A DNA stretch of 64,000 nt, from positions 2,583,001 through 2,647,000 of the forward strand of contig NZ_CP102268.1 of the NCBI RefSeq assembly GCF_025148285.1, given 5' to 3'. Within the stretch, counting starts at the first letter, position 1. Each line of letters opens with the position of its first letter. A model generated the notes under the pieces. That model had not been told where the DNA came from and made no database searches. It saw nothing but the letters and a program-made list of their open reading frames with translations. Source of the DNA: Marvinbryantia formatexigens DSM 14469 (GTDB taxonomy: Bacteria; Bacillota; Clostridia; Lachnospirales; Lachnospiraceae). Positions 23,878 to 35,898 of this stretch are shown one piece after another. Made by a program: the position numbers and the translations under genes.

Positions 23878-24271
23878 GCGTTTTTGTAAAAACTTACATC
23901 CGACGCTGAAGGAGCTGCTCTGCGGGATATTTCTGTGGGGACTGCTGCTTGCTCTGGTGCTTGTCTGGTTTTCGGATTCGAAGCCGGCGTTTCTGCTCAG
24001 TCTCTTTGCGGGTGTCCTTGCAGCCGCAGGCATGGCGTTCCACATGTGTCATTTTATCGAGGATTCCCTGGAGCTTACGCAGGAGGATGCCTCCAGACAC
24101 ATGAAAAAAGGCACTGTTCTGCGCATAGCGGCGGCAATGGTGCTGGCGGTGCTGGTATGGCTGCTCGACGGGGATATCGTCGCGGTATTTCTCGGACTGC
24201 TTACGCTGAAGCTGGGGGCTTACACACAGCCACTGATACACAGGCTCACCGGCAGGGCGAAAAAAGCATAA
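23864..24271 (+). CDS. atpI: ATP synthase subunit I (AtpI-like)
   Basis: A 135-residue membrane protein with four predicted helices in two pairs, the UncI/AtpI arrangement. It lies between atpZ and atpB. AtpI acts as a chaperone for c-ring assembly, especially in Na+ ATP synthases. Sequence conservation in this family is low, so the call leans on topology and gene order. Confidence 0.78.
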   Translation: MERIKRFCKNLHPTLKELLCGIFLWGLLLALVLVWFSDSKPAFLLSLFAGVLAAAGMAFHMCHFIEDSLELTQEDASRHMKKGTVLRIAAAMVLAVLVWLLDGDIVAVFLGLLTLKLGAYTQPLIHRLTGRAKKA

Positions 24272-24306
24272 TGGCGCATGATTAATTACAGAAAGAAGGT
24301 GAGAAG

Positions 24307-25041
24307 GTGGAAAGTGCTGGTTTTAGCGGAGGATTCCTGCTGTCGGGAGGAAACGATGTAGACTTTATGGTACATGGTCTCATCAAATACGAGCTGTTCG
24401 GTCAGGAACTCTGGATTACCACGACCCATGTCAGCGTCCTCATTGTGATGGCGGCGCTTCTGATTTTTGCCATTGCGGCAAACCGCAGAATGAAGCGTGC
24501 CGAGGAGATTCCGGGAGGCTTTCAGAATGTGGTGGAGCTGATCGTGGAAATGCTGGACAAGATGGTTGAGGGCAGTATGGGCAAATATGCCGGGAAATTT
24601 GTCAATTACATCAGTGCCCTGTTTTTGTTTATCTTTGTCAGCAACATATCCGGTCTTTTCGGACTGCGACCGCCCACTGCGGATTACGGCGTTACATTGC
24701 CGCTCGGTCTGATTACGTTTGGGATTATCCAGTACAACAATATCAAGTACAATAAGGCCGGGGCTTTTACAGGGCTGTTTCAGCCGCTGCCGCTTTTGTT
24801 CCCAATCAATCTGATTGGTGAAATCGCAGTACCGTTTTCACTGTCCCTGCGTCTTTTCGGCAACATCCTGTCGGGTACGGTTATGATGTCCCTGATCTAT
24901 CAGTTGCTCACAAAATTCGCAGTTGGCTGGCCGGGCATTCTGCATATTTATTTTGATGTGTTCTCCGGAGCAATCCAGACATACGTATTCTGTATGCTGA
25001 CGATGGTATTTACCAGAGACAAGATGCCGGGAGAAGATTAA
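24307..25041 (+). CDS. atpB: ATP synthase F0 subunit a
   Basis: A 244-residue membrane stator subunit that forms the ion half-channels facing the c-ring. The essential Arg is in LSLRLFGNILSG, and GGFQNVVELIVEMLD and IYFDVFSGAIQTYVFCMLTMVF are family segments. The start is a GTG at 24307 behind AGAAGGTGAG; an internal ATG 60 bases later (MVHGLIKYELFG) would also give a reasonable N terminus. Order and spacing fit a standard atp operon. Confidence 0.94.
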   Translation: MESAGFSGGFLLSGGNDVDFMVHGLIKYELFGQELWITTTHVSVLIVMAALLIFAIAANRRMKRAEEIPGGFQNVVELIVEMLDKMVEGSMGKYAGKFVNYISALFLFIFVSNISGLFGLRPPTADYGVTLPLGLITFGIIQYNNIKYNKAGAFTGLFQPLPLLFPINLIGEIAVPFSLSLRLFGNILSGTVMMSLIYQLLTKFAVGWPGILHIYFDVFSGAIQTYVFCMLTMVFTRDKMPGED

Positions 25042-25068
25042 AGGAAAAAATTTAAACAGGAGGAATAA

Positions 25069-25332
<264 letters not shown>

Positions 25333-25569
25333 TGCCAGGGGCAAAGGTCAGAAACCACGTCGTGCCTGCACGAAGGTGGTTGAATGACTCTGGGACCCGC
25401 TAAAATATCACAATATATAAAAGCAGGCAGAATTAAAGAAAAACGCTGCCGCAGTTCCGCGAGGTGTTTCGACCGGAAGGGAGAAACCTGAGATATGTGG
25501 CGCCGGACGAGGTCCGTGTGCATCGCGAAGCGGTTCTGCGAGCGCAGCGAGCAGAAAGGAGGCGAAACC
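25333..25569 (+). promoter_or_regulatory. Structured gap between atpE and atpF
   Basis: No gene is seen. A long hairpin (AACCAC, TCGTGC with GCACGA, GTGGTT; 25353-25381) lies 20 bases after atpE with no T run. A second weak stem (TTCTGC with GCAGAA) ends next to the atpF ribosome site. The c subunit is needed in many copies, so a processing or stabilising role for the atpE message is inferred. Confidence 0.6.
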
Positions 25570-26085
25570 GTGGAAAGGTTATTTAATCTGGATCCGCAGC
25601 TTCTGGCGGATACCGTGCTTCTGATGCTTGCCATGCTGGTAATGTACACGCTTCTGTCCTATCTGCTTTTCAATCCGGCAAGGGATTTCCTGAAAAAGCG
25701 GCAGGAGAGAATCAAAAATGACATTGATACAGCGCAGGCGGACAAGGAGCAGGCAAAGCTGCTGAAGGAAGACTACGATGCCAGAATTAAAAATATCAAC
25801 AAAGAAGCAGACGAGATTTTAAGTCAGGCGAGACAGAAGGCCCTGCAGAACGCGGAGGACATCAAGGCGCAGGCAAATGAAGAGGCGGCGCGCATCATCG
25901 CGCGGGCGCAGGCGCAGATCGAGCTTGATAAAAAGAAGGCTGCGGACGATATGAAGAAAGAAATGATTTCCATTGCTTCGCTCATGGCAGGGAAAGTGGT
26001 TGCTGCATCCATCAATACGGAGGTGCAGGAATCCCTCATGGAAGAAACCTTAAAGGAAATAGGTGATGATACATGGCAAAGTTAG
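25570..26085 (+). CDS. atpF: ATP synthase F0 subunit b
   Basis: A 171-residue peripheral stalk protein: one N-terminal membrane helix (about residues 10-32) and a long charged helix rich in Ala, Lys and Glu that dimerises and reaches the delta subunit. The frame is open upstream to 25495, but the GTG at 25570 follows AAAGGAGG and gives the family length. It overlaps atpH by 13 bases. Confidence 0.93.
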   Translation: MERLFNLDPQLLADTVLLMLAMLVMYTLLSYLLFNPARDFLKKRQERIKNDIDTAQADKEQAKLLKEDYDARIKNINKEADEILSQARQKALQNAEDIKAQANEEAARIIARAQAQIELDKKKAADDMKKEMISIASLMAGKVVAASINTEVQESLMEETLKEIGDDTWQS

Positions 26086-26642
26086 TATCCAAAACATATG
26101 GCGATGCCCTGTTCGACCTTTCCGTAGAGGAAAACAGTGTGGATGCCATGATGCAGGAGGTGCTTGCCGTCCGGGAAGCATTGGCGGAAAATCCGGATCT
26201 GGCACAGGTTCTGCGTAATCCGGACATCGGAAAAGAAGAAAAGCTGAACCTGGTGGAAAAGGTATTTAAAGGCCGCGTCAGCGACAATCTGACAGGCTTT
26301 CTGCGCATCGTTGTCGACAAACAGCGATACGGCGAGCTGGATGCCATATTGGATTATTTCGTGGCAAGAGTAAAGGAATACAAAAAAATCGGCATGGCAC
26401 ATGTCACCTCGCCGATGGAGCTTTCCGAAGAATGGAAAGCGCGGATCAAAGAAAAGCTGCTGGCGACGACCGGCTATGTGGAAATGGAAATGACCTATGC
26501 CGTCGACCCTGGATTGATCGGCGGGCTGGTTATCCGCATCGGCGATACCGTGGTGGACAGCAGCGTCCGCAGCAGGCTGGCAGACGTTGTCCGCAGGCTG
26601 CAGAGAACGTCACTGGAACCGCAGAAGGAAATGCGGGAATAA
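26073..26642 (+). CDS. atpH: ATP synthase F1 subunit delta
   Basis: A 189-residue subunit linking stalk b to the top of the alpha-beta hexamer. The N-terminal helical bundle begins VSKTYGDALFDLSVEEN; the C-terminal GLVIRIGDTVVDSSVRSRL strand is the family hallmark. It starts inside the end of atpF, so translation is coupled. Confidence 0.95.
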   Translation: MAKLVSKTYGDALFDLSVEENSVDAMMQEVLAVREALAENPDLAQVLRNPDIGKEEKLNLVEKVFKGRVSDNLTGFLRIVVDKQRYGELDAILDYFVARVKEYKKIGMAHVTSPMELSEEWKARIKEKLLATTGYVEMEMTYAVDPGLIGGLVIRIGDTVVDSSVRSRLADVVRRLQRTSLEPQKEMRE

Positions 26643-26663
26643 GATAGAAAGGACACAAACCTC

Positions 26664-28172
26664 ATGAATTTAAGACCAGAGGAAATCAGTTCTGTAATTA
26701 AGGACGAGATAAAAAAATATTCCTCCAAAATGTCTGTTTCAAATGTGGGAACGGTCATGCAGGTGTCGGACGGGATTGCCCGTATTCATGGTCTTGAGAG
26801 CGCAATGCAGGGCGAGCTGCTGGAATTTCCGGGAGAAGTCGAGGGCATGGTGCTCAACCTGGAAGAGGACAATGTCGGCGCCGTACTGCTCAGCGATGCG
26901 ACCAGCATCAGCGAGGGCGATACGGTAAAGACGACCGGACGGGTGGTTTCCGTGCCGGTCGGCGATGGTATGCTCGGCAGAGTTGTCAACGCGCTTGGTC
27001 ACCCGATTGACGGAAAGGGGCCCATCCCTTCCGACAAGACAAGGGAAATTGAGCGTGTGGCTCCCGGCGTTATCACCAGAAAATCCGTAGACACGCCGCT
27101 GCAGACGGGTATCAAGGCGATCGACTCGATGGTGCCCATCGGACGCGGACAGCGTGAGCTGATTATCGGAGACAGACAGACTGGAAAGACTGCCATTGCG
27201 ATTGATACGATCATCAATCAGAAAGGGCAGGGCGTAAAATGTATTTATGTGGCAATCGGACAGAAATCTTCTACCGTTGCCAATATTGTAAAAACTTTGG
27301 AAGAATACGGGGCGATGGATTATACGACCGTGGTTGCTTCCACTGCCAGCGAGCTTGCGCCGCTGCAGTATATTGCACCGTACAGCGGCTGCGCGATCGG
27401 TGAGGAATGGATGGAGAACGGCGACGACGTGCTGATCATCTATGATGATTTATCTAAGCATGCGGCGGCTTACCGTACGCTGTCCCTGCTGCTGAGGCGT
27501 CCGCCAGGCCGTGAGGCATATCCGGGAGACGTTTTCTACCTGCACTCCAGACTGCTGGAGCGTGCGGCGAAGCTCTCGGACGAGCTGGGCGGCGGTTCCC
27601 TGACAGCGCTCCCGATTATCGAGACGCAGGCGGGCGACGTATCCGCATACATTCCGACAAACGTTATCTCCATCACGGACGGTCAGATCTATCTGGAGAC
27701 CGAAATGTTCAATTCCGGCTTCCGTCCGGCGGTAAACGCGGGTCTTTCCGTATCCCGTGTAGGCGGCGCGGCGCAGATCAAGGCAATGAAGAAGATTGCG
27801 GCGCCTATCCGTGTCGAGCTGGCACAGTACCGCGAGCTGGCGGCGTTCTCACAGTTCGGTTCCGAGCTGGATGCCGACACCAAGGAAAAGCTGGCACAGG
27901 GCGAGCGTCTGAAAGAAATTCTGAAGCAGACGCAGTATCATCCGATGCCGGTTGCGGAGCAGGTTATGATTATTTATGCCGCCACCAGAAAGTATCTGCT
28001 GGATATTGCGGTGGAGGATATTCTGCCTTTCCAGGATGCGCTGTTTGAACTGGTGCATACCAAGTATCCGGAAATACCGAAGGCGATCAACGAAACGAAG
28101 GAGCTTCCGGAGGAGACGGAGAAGCTGCTGGTGCAGGCAATCGGAGAGTGCAAGGAAAATTTTAAAAAGTAA
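26664..28172 (+). CDS. atpA: ATP synthase F1 subunit alpha
   Basis: A 502-residue non-catalytic nucleotide-binding subunit. The P loop GDRQTGKT begins at residue 169, and the alpha signature [17 protein letters not shown] is complete, including the Arg finger in SVSRVG. Length is standard. AGAAAGGA precedes the start. Confidence 0.98.
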   Translation: MNLRPEEISSVIKDEIKKYSSKMSVSNVGTVMQVSDGIARIHGLESAMQGELLEFPGEVEGMVLNLEEDNVGAVLLSDATSISEGDTVKTTGRVVSVPVGDGMLGRVVNALGHPIDGKGPIPSDKTREIERVAPGVITRKSVDTPLQTGIKAIDSMVPIGRGQRELIIGDRQTGKTAIAIDTIINQKGQGVKCIYVAIGQKSSTVANIVKTLEEYGAMDYTTVVASTASELAPLQYIAPYSGCAIGEEWMENGDDVLIIYDDLSKHAAAYRTLSLLLRRPPGREAYPGDVFYLHSRLLERAAKLSDELGGGSLTALPIIETQAGDVSAYIPTNVISITDGQIYLETEMFNSGFRPAVNAGLSVSRVGGAAQIKAMKKIAAPIRVELAQYRELAAFSQFGSELDADTKEKLAQGERLKEILKQTQYHPMPVAEQVMIIYAATRKYLLDIAVEDILPFQDALFELVHTKYPEIPKAINETKELPEETEKLLVQAIGECKENFKK

Positions 28173-28185
28173 GGGGTGATACCAA

Positions 28186-30494
<2,309 letters not shown>

Positions 30495-30502
30495 GTGAGC
30501 GT

Positions 30503-30928
30503 ATGGCAGATGATAAATTGTTTCAACTGAATATCATTTCACCGGAGCGCATTTTCTATGAGGGAAAGGCGGTTATGGTGGAGCTGACGACCAGTGAGGG
30601 AGAGGTGGGTATTTACAAAAACCATATCCCGATGACGCTGCTGATCGTTCCGGGCATTGTCACCATCACGGAGGAGGACGGCAGCAAGAGGCTCGCCGCC
30701 ATTCACAGTGGTTTCATGGAGGTGCTTCCGGATAAGGTCACCATTATGGCGGAGGTGGCAGAGTGGCCGGAGGAAATCGATGTCAACCGGGCGAAGGAAG
30801 CGCAGGTCCGCGCGGAGCGCCGCCTGCAGAGAAAAGACCCGATGCTCAACCTCAACCGCGCCGAAATGGCGCTGCGCAAAGCGCTTGTGCGTCAGGAGCT
30901 GGCGGACACCGTGAAAAATACAAAATAA
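30503..30928 (+). CDS. atpC: ATP synthase F1 subunit epsilon
   Basis: A 141-residue subunit: an N-terminal beta sandwich (FQLNIISPERIFYEGKAVMV, GEVGIYKNHIPM) and a C-terminal helical hairpin (INRAEMALRKALVRQEL-like region near residue 115) that can inhibit ATP hydrolysis. Last gene of the operon, 20 bases before a terminator. Confidence 0.96.
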   Translation: MADDKLFQLNIISPERIFYEGKAVMVELTTSEGEVGIYKNHIPMTLLIVPGIVTITEEDGSKRLAAIHSGFMEVLPDKVTIMAEVAEWPEEIDVNRAKEAQVRAERRLQRKDPMLNLNRAEMALRKALVRQELADTVKNTK

Positions 30929-30947
30929 AAATACAGTACAGGAATTT

Positions 30948-30975
30948 AAGGAGGCGGGATAACCGTCTCCTTTTT
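30948..30975 (+). terminator. Terminator of the ATP synthase operon
   Basis: Ten-base stem AAGGAGGCGG (30948-30957) with CCGTCTCCTT (30963-30972), one G-U pair, loop GATAA, then TTTTTG. A form A hairpin repeat starts immediately after. Confidence 0.9.
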
Positions 30976-31035
30976 GCAATGCATACGACAAAAACGTCCG
31001 GTGGATGTTTAGTTGCCGTGCATCCGGAGGGCAGT
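30976..31035 (+). repeat. Dispersed hairpin repeat, form A with decayed form B
   Basis: Form A (TGCAATGCATACGAC, AAAACGTCC GGT GGATGTTT; one stem mismatch) is followed by a shortened form B head (TTGCCGTGCATCCGGAGG). It shows the same A-then-B order as the copy at 20459-20550. Confidence 0.68.
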
Positions 31036-31064
31036 TTTTTAGATATTTTGTGTTGATATTTCAA

Positions 31065-31093
31065 TAGACAGCCCTGGGGATTTTTGCTAAGAT
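31065..31093 (+). promoter_or_regulatory. Promoter of the GH120 gene
   Basis: -35 TAGACA at 31065-31070, 17-base spacer, -10 TAAGAT at 31088-31093, about 46 bases before the coding start. Confidence 0.6.
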
Positions 31094-31138
31094 AAGTAAA
31101 AATCGACATTATAGCAGTTGAGCAGGAGGTGTTTCTTT

Positions 31139-33148
31139 ATGAAGCTTTATGTAGATGTAAATGCAAAATGTGATGGAAACGGAACCGCCGGGATGCCGTT
31201 CCGCCGCATCAATGATGCCGCGAGGGTTGCGCAGCCGGGGGATGAGGTGCTGGTTGCGCCCGGCGTTTACCGCGAGTATGTCAACCCGGTTCATGGAGGA
31301 ACGGAGGACGCGCGGATTACCTACCGCAGTACGGAGCCGCTTGGCGCAGTCATCACCGGCGCCGAGCAGGTGCAGAGCTGGGAAAAATATGAGGGCAATG
31401 TCTGGGTATGCCGCATCAGCAACAGCATTTTCGGCGGATACAATCCATATACGACCTTTGTATACGGCGACTGGTATTTTGCGAAGGCGGACAAACATAC
31501 CGGCTGCGTATATCTGAACGACAGGGCGCTGTATGAGACGGAGAACCTTGAGGACTGCATAAAAGGCGAAGTCTATGAGTGCAGCTGGGTGCCGGAGGAA
31601 TCGGTATATAAATGGTACACGCAGCAGGATGAAGAGAAGGACGAGACGATTATATACGCGAACTTCCAGGGCAGAAATCCGAATGAGGAAAATGTGGAGA
31701 TTAATGTCAGACGGGAATGCTTCATGCCGGCGGAAACAGGCGTTGGGTACATAACCGTCAGCGGGTTTAACATTAACAAGGCGGCGACGACCTGGGCTCC
31801 TCCCGCCGCATTCCAGGACGGCATGATCGGTCCGCACTGGAGCCGGGGCTGGATTATCGAGGACTGCGATATTTCAAACAGCAAATGCGCCGGCATTTCC
31901 CTGGGAAAATATCTGGACCCCGATAACGAGCACTATTTTACCAACAAATATGTCAAGAGCCCGACGCAGATGGAGCGCGACGCCGTATGCCGCGGACAGT
32001 ATCACGGCTGGCTGAAGGAGAACATTGGCGGTCACATTATCCGCCGCAACAATATCCATCACTGCGAGCAGGGCGGCATTATCGGCCGTATGGGCGGCGT
32101 GTTCAGCGTCATTGAGGATAACCATATTCATCACATCAATAACATGATGGAGCAGGGCGGCGCGGAGATCGCCGGCATTAAAATGCACGCGGCGATTGAC
32201 GTGATTATGCGCCGCAATCATATTCATCACTGCACAATGGGCATCTGGTGCGACTGGGAGGCGCAGGGAACGCGCATCACGCAGAACCTCCTCCACGATA
32301 ACCAGCGTCCGGAGTTCGCTAAAATTCTGAAGGGCGGCATGATGTCACAGGATATTTTTGTGGAGGTCGGTCACGGTCCGACACTGATCGACAACAATAT
32401 TCTGCTCTCGGAGGTCAGCCTGCGCATGGCGACAGAGGGCGTTGCTATGGTGCATAATCTGATCTGCGGCGCGCTTACCTGCGTCGGCGACGGAACAGGC
32501 CCGCGCTATACGCCGTATCATATTCCGCACCGCACGGAGGTCATGGGCTTTATGACCATCCTTCACGGGGACGATCGGTTCTACAACAATATTTTCGTGC
32601 AGAAATGGCCGTCCGGGGATGTTATCATTCCGCACGACAGCGACGATGGAGCGGATGTGGAAAACCGCGCGGCGGGCACCTGGATGTTTGACGAATATCC
32701 GACCTACGCGGAATGGATTTCGCAGTTTGACTTCAGCAGACCGGCGGATATGAAAAAGCTGGAGCCCGCCCATGCGGGACATCTTCCGGTATGGACGGAA
32801 GGAAACGTATATCTGCGCGGCGCCAGGGCCTGCAAAAATGAGGTCGACGGTCTGGTGGCGGCAGAGGGAGGAGAGGATATCCGGGTAGAGCTGGTGGAAA
32901 AGGACGGCGCATATTATCTGGATACCAATCTGTACGATTTCCTGGAGGGCTTTACCGACAGGATGATTAACACGGAGGTGCTCGGACAGGCATTTGAGCC
33001 GGAGCAGAAATTTGAAAATCCGGACGGAACGCCGATTCAGTTCGACGCCGATTATTTTGGCACGCACCGGGGAATCCGTGTGATTCCGGGACCGTTTGCG
33101 GACGCGGAGGACGCGAAAAAGGGTTACTGTTCACTTTGTTCACAGTAA
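31139..33148 (+). CDS. GH120-like beta-xylosidase, right-handed beta-helix
   Basis: A 669-residue right-handed parallel beta-helix protein. From memory of the family, segments such as GNVWVCRISNSIFGGYNPY, TIIYANFQGRNPNEENVEIN, WAPPAA...GPHWSRGWIIED, EIAGIKMHAAIDV and CDWEAQGTR match GH120 beta-xylosidase (XylC of Thermoanaerobacterium). The likely nucleophile is Asp372 (CDWEAQGTR) and acid/base Glu409 (IFVEVGHGP). In XylC these are Asp382 and Glu405, so about 14 extra residues lie between them here. No signal peptide: it would act on imported xylo-oligosaccharides in the cytosol. The ATG at 31139 follows GAGCAGGAGG. Its stop overlaps a hairpin, and a terminator follows. Confidence 0.8.
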   Translation: MKLYVDVNAKCDGNGTAGMPFRRINDAARVAQPGDEVLVAPGVYREYVNPVHGGTEDARITYRSTEPLGAVITGAEQVQSWEKYEGNVWVCRISNSIFGGYNPYTTFVYGDWYFAKADKHTGCVYLNDRALYETENLEDCIKGEVYECSWVPEESVYKWYTQQDEEKDETIIYANFQGRNPNEENVEINVRRECFMPAETGVGYITVSGFNINKAATTWAPPAAFQDGMIGPHWSRGWIIEDCDISNSKCAGISLGKYLDPDNEHYFTNKYVKSPTQMERDAVCRGQYHGWLKENIGGHIIRRNNIHHCEQGGIIGRMGGVFSVIEDNHIHHINNMMEQGGAEIAGIKMHAAIDVIMRRNHIHHCTMGIWCDWEAQGTRITQNLLHDNQRPEFAKILKGGMMSQDIFVEVGHGPTLIDNNILLSEVSLRMATEGVAMVHNLICGALTCVGDGTGPRYTPYHIPHRTEVMGFMTILHGDDRFYNNIFVQKWPSGDVIIPHDSDDGADVENRAAGTWMFDEYPTYAEWISQFDFSRPADMKKLEPAHAGHLPVWTEGNVYLRGARACKNEVDGLVAAEGGEDIRVELVEKDGAYYLDTNLYDFLEGFTDRMINTEVLGQAFEPEQKFENPDGTPIQFDADYFGTHRGIRVIPGPFADAEDAKKGYCSLCSQ

Positions 33149-33166
33149 CATTCGAACAATTTTTAT

Positions 33167-33207
33167 AAAAAAAGAACCACGAAAAATAAAAACGTGGTTC
33201 TTTTTTT
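33167..33207 (+). terminator. Terminator of the GH120 gene
   Basis: Stem AAAAAAAGAACCACG (33167-33181) with CGTGGTTCTTTTTTT (33193-33207). Symmetric A and T runs mean it could stop transcription from either side. The 190 bases after it hold only a doubtful small frame at 33301-33546. Confidence 0.9.
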
Positions 33208-33400
33208 GCGCGCCGGGGAGAAAGAAAAGTGCGGCAGAAAAAACTGGAAAAAGCAGAGAAATCATCGGATATTTTAAGAGTACATCGAAAAGGGGAAATA
33301 ATGTCGGGCGTATTGACTAATTCTGCGGAAGTAATTTCCTTTTTTAAAGACATTAACAACAAAAATAGCAATAAAACTAAAAAACAGAGCAACAATCGGA

Positions 33401-33429
33401 TTGCGCAGGGGAAAAGAAAAAGTTATACT
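33401..33429 (+). promoter_or_regulatory. Promoter of the GH112/sulfatase operon
   Basis: -35 TTGCGC at 33401-33406, 17-base spacer, -10 TATACT at 33424-33429, leaving a leader of about 110 bases. Confidence 0.6.
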
Positions 33430-33542
33430 GAAGTCACCAAACAACGACGGGATGCCGGCGCCGGAGGGGCGGCGGTTTCCGCAGGCAGAAAGTCTGTCGG
33501 CCGGGAAAGGACAGACGAATTTTCAGAATGGAGGAAATTAAA

Positions 33543-34787
33543 ATGAAAAAGAAATTAATCAGCATGTTACTGGCTTCTGCAATGGTGGCAGGCATGACAG
33601 CAGGTGTGGCTGCAGAGGACGCTGCGGCTGACTACAGCGGCGTAACGCTTACCTTCTGGTCTATGTGGAACTCCACAGAGCCGCAGGGACAGATCATCCA
33701 GGAGGCGGCGGACGCTTTCTCAGAGCAGACCGGAGCAACCATCAACATCGAGTGGAAGGGCCGCGATATCAATACGCTGATTCAGTCTTCTCTGGAGGCA
33801 GGCGAAAACATCGATATCTTTGAGGATGACTATTCCAGAATCTCAAAAATCTACAAGGATTACTGCTACGACCTCACAGAAATGGCAGAGGCGGCAGGCT
33901 ATGCAGACCAGAGCTTTGCATGCTTCAACGAAGTGGCAACCGAGTGGGCGGGCTTCCTTCCGTGTATCACAGAGCAGCCTCAGGTTGGCGGCATTTTCTA
34001 CAACAAGGACATCTTTGATGCATGCGGAATCACCGAGGTTCCGGCTACATGGGAAGATTTCCTTGCAGCATGCCAGACAATGGTAGATAACGGTTATCAG
34101 CCGCTGGCACTTGACAGTACATATGCAGACTTCACCTTCGCTTATCACCTTGACAGATATCTGGGTGAGGCTGGCGTTTCCGACCTGGCAGTAAACGGCG
34201 GATGGTCCGATAACGAAAGTGCTGTTAAGGCGGCACAGGATATTATTGATTTTATAAATGCAGGATATCTTGCAGACGGCGCTCCGGATGAATATCCGTC
34301 CAGCCAGAACAAGATTGGTCTGACAGGTCAGGTTGCAATGGTTGTATGCGCAAACTATGTATGCGCAGAGGTAAACAACAATACTGGTTCCGAGATTAAC
34401 TGGGGCATGTTCAACTATCCGTCCGTAGAAGGCGGCGCAGACCCGTCCAACGCATATGCAGGCGCAAACTCTCTGGCAATCACTTCCTACAGTGAGAACC
34501 CGCAGGCGGCATTTGACTTCCTGATGTTCCTCACCAGCGGCGAGTATGACCAGAAGATGGCGGATACAGCAAGCCAGATTCCGGCAGATCCGAGCAACAC
34601 AGCTCCGGCTATCATGGATGGAACCATTGAAGCGCTCAACGCAACAGAGAATCCGCTGTCCTGGAATATGGGTCTGAACGACAACTCCGACCTCAAGGCA
34701 GCTATCAAGGATGTTATCATCCAGCTTTACGAGGGCAAATTCGCAACAGGTGAAGAGTTCACCGCAGCGGTAGACGCTCTGTACTAA
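33543..34787 (+). CDS. ABC transporter extracellular sugar-binding protein
   Basis: A 414-residue family 1 binding protein with a Sec signal (MKKKLISMLLASAMVAGMTAG, cleavage near AAE) and no lipobox Cys. The mature part has the family fold: VTLTFWSMWNSTEPQG, GGIFYNKDIFDACGI, and C-terminal AFDFLMFLTSGEYDQKM. GGAGG at 33530-33534 selects this ATG. Two permeases, a GH112 phosphorylase and a sulfatase follow, so galacto-N-biose, lacto-N-biose or a related (perhaps sulfated) disaccharide is the inferred ligand. Confidence 0.9.
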   Translation: MKKKLISMLLASAMVAGMTAGVAAEDAAADYSGVTLTFWSMWNSTEPQGQIIQEAADAFSEQTGATINIEWKGRDINTLIQSSLEAGENIDIFEDDYSRISKIYKDYCYDLTEMAEAAGYADQSFACFNEVATEWAGFLPCITEQPQVGGIFYNKDIFDACGITEVPATWEDFLAACQTMVDNGYQPLALDSTYADFTFAYHLDRYLGEAGVSDLAVNGGWSDNESAVKAAQDIIDFINAGYLADGAPDEYPSSQNKIGLTGQVAMVVCANYVCAEVNNNTGSEINWGMFNYPSVEGGADPSNAYAGANSLAITSYSENPQAAFDFLMFLTSGEYDQKMADTASQIPADPSNTAPAIMDGTIEALNATENPLSWNMGLNDNSDLKAAIKDVIIQLYEGKFATGEEFTAAVDALY

Positions 34788-34869
34788 GAGGTATCACAGC
34801 CGGGGCATCTGTCCCCGGTATCCTGAAAAATAAAGAAATGATGCTGCGCTCTACGCATCATCCAAACGT

Positions 34870-34906
34870 AAAAAAGGCGGCGCTGACGTGGTGCCGCCTC
34901 TTTTTA
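34870..34906 (+). terminator. Partial terminator between binding protein and permease
   Basis: GTAAAAAAGGCGGC pairs with GCCGCCTCTTTTTAC around an 11-base loop. The T run and position after the binding-protein gene suggest that most transcripts stop here and some continue into the permeases. Confidence 0.75.
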
Positions 34907-34991
34907 CCATCGCGCGGCGGATTGGAAGGGATTGCAGCAGGGCAGCCTGGCTGAACTGCTGTATATCCGAAGAAAGGCGGAATGGGAAGTT

Positions 34992-35885
34992 ATGAAAAAA
35001 AATAAGACTATGATAGTCTGCTTTATCCTGCCCTGTGTGATTGCGCTGGTAGGTATGTTCTTATATCCGGTGGTACGTACCGTGATAATGAGCTTCTTCA
35101 GCGTGGGCAGTGTAACGGCGGACGTCTCGGAGTGGACTTTTAACGGCTTTGGTAACTATTTAAGAATTTTCAACAGCGCGACATGGCGTATCTCCATGTG
35201 GAACATGATACGTATCTGGTTTGTCGGCGGTATTCTGACACTGGCGCTTGCCCTGTTGTTTGCAGTAATCCTCACCGGAGAAATCCGTTTTAAGAAGTTT
35301 TTCCGGGCGGCCATCTATATGCCGAACGTTATCAGCGCCGTAGCGCTGGCGACGATGTGGATTCAGTACATCTACAACCAGGATTACGGTATGCTCAATC
35401 AGATGCTGCGCATGGTCGGACTGGACGGTGTGAAATGGCTTGGCACCGATATGAAATTCTGGGCGATGCTGTTTGCTTTCGTGTTTGGTGCGGTCGGTTA
35501 TTACATGCTTATCTTCATCAGCGGTATCGAGCGTATCCCGCAGGATATCTACGAGGCGGCGACGATTGACGGAGCCAATAAGATACAGCAGTTTGGAAAA
35601 ATCACGATGCCTCTGTTAAAAGGAATCACCAAGACGAACATCACCTTCTGGAGCATCAACACGGCGACCTTCTTTATGTGGTCGAAGATGTTCTCGCCGG
35701 TAGATACGGAAGCATCCACGATTGCTCCGGTCGTATATCTGTATGACCTCGTATTCGGCGGCAAGGGCGTTACAGAGCGCGACGCGGGCGCGGGCGCCGC
35801 TGTCGGTGTGGTTCTGGCACTTATCATCATTGCAGTTTATTTTGCTGTCAATAAGCTGATTAAAGATGACGATCTGGAGTTCTAG
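34992..35885 (+). CDS. Sugar ABC transporter permease, MalF/UgpA type
   Basis: A 297-residue permease with six predicted helices. The N-terminal helix starts MIVCFILPCVIALVGMFLYP; the EAA loop YEAATIDGANKIQQFGKITMPLL contacts the ATPase. The frame extends upstream to 34932, but the ATG at 34992 gives the family length. No ATPase gene is nearby. The stop is 13 bases from the next permease. Confidence 0.92.
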   Translation: MKKNKTMIVCFILPCVIALVGMFLYPVVRTVIMSFFSVGSVTADVSEWTFNGFGNYLRIFNSATWRISMWNMIRIWFVGGILTLALALLFAVILTGEIRFKKFFRAAIYMPNVISAVALATMWIQYIYNQDYGMLNQMLRMVGLDGVKWLGTDMKFWAMLFAFVFGAVGYYMLIFISGIERIPQDIYEAATIDGANKIQQFGKITMPLLKGITKTNITFWSINTATFFMWSKMFSPVDTEASTIAPVVYLYDLVFGGKGVTERDAGAGAAVGVVLALIIIAVYFAVNKLIKDDDLEF

Positions 35886-35898
35886 GAGGGCGGATGAG

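Noticed and set aside
31139-33148. GH136 lacto-N-biosidase, suggested by the nearby GH112 gene.
   Set aside because: The sequence matches GH120 segments and catalytic spacing much better, and there is no signal peptide as expected for a lacto-N-biosidase.
33301-33546. Small frame of about 80 codons (MSGVLTNSAEVISFF...) upstream of the binding-protein gene.
   Set aside because: It has only a weak ribosome site, runs through the operon promoter and overlaps the next start; composition is Lys/Asn-rich with no recognisable domain.
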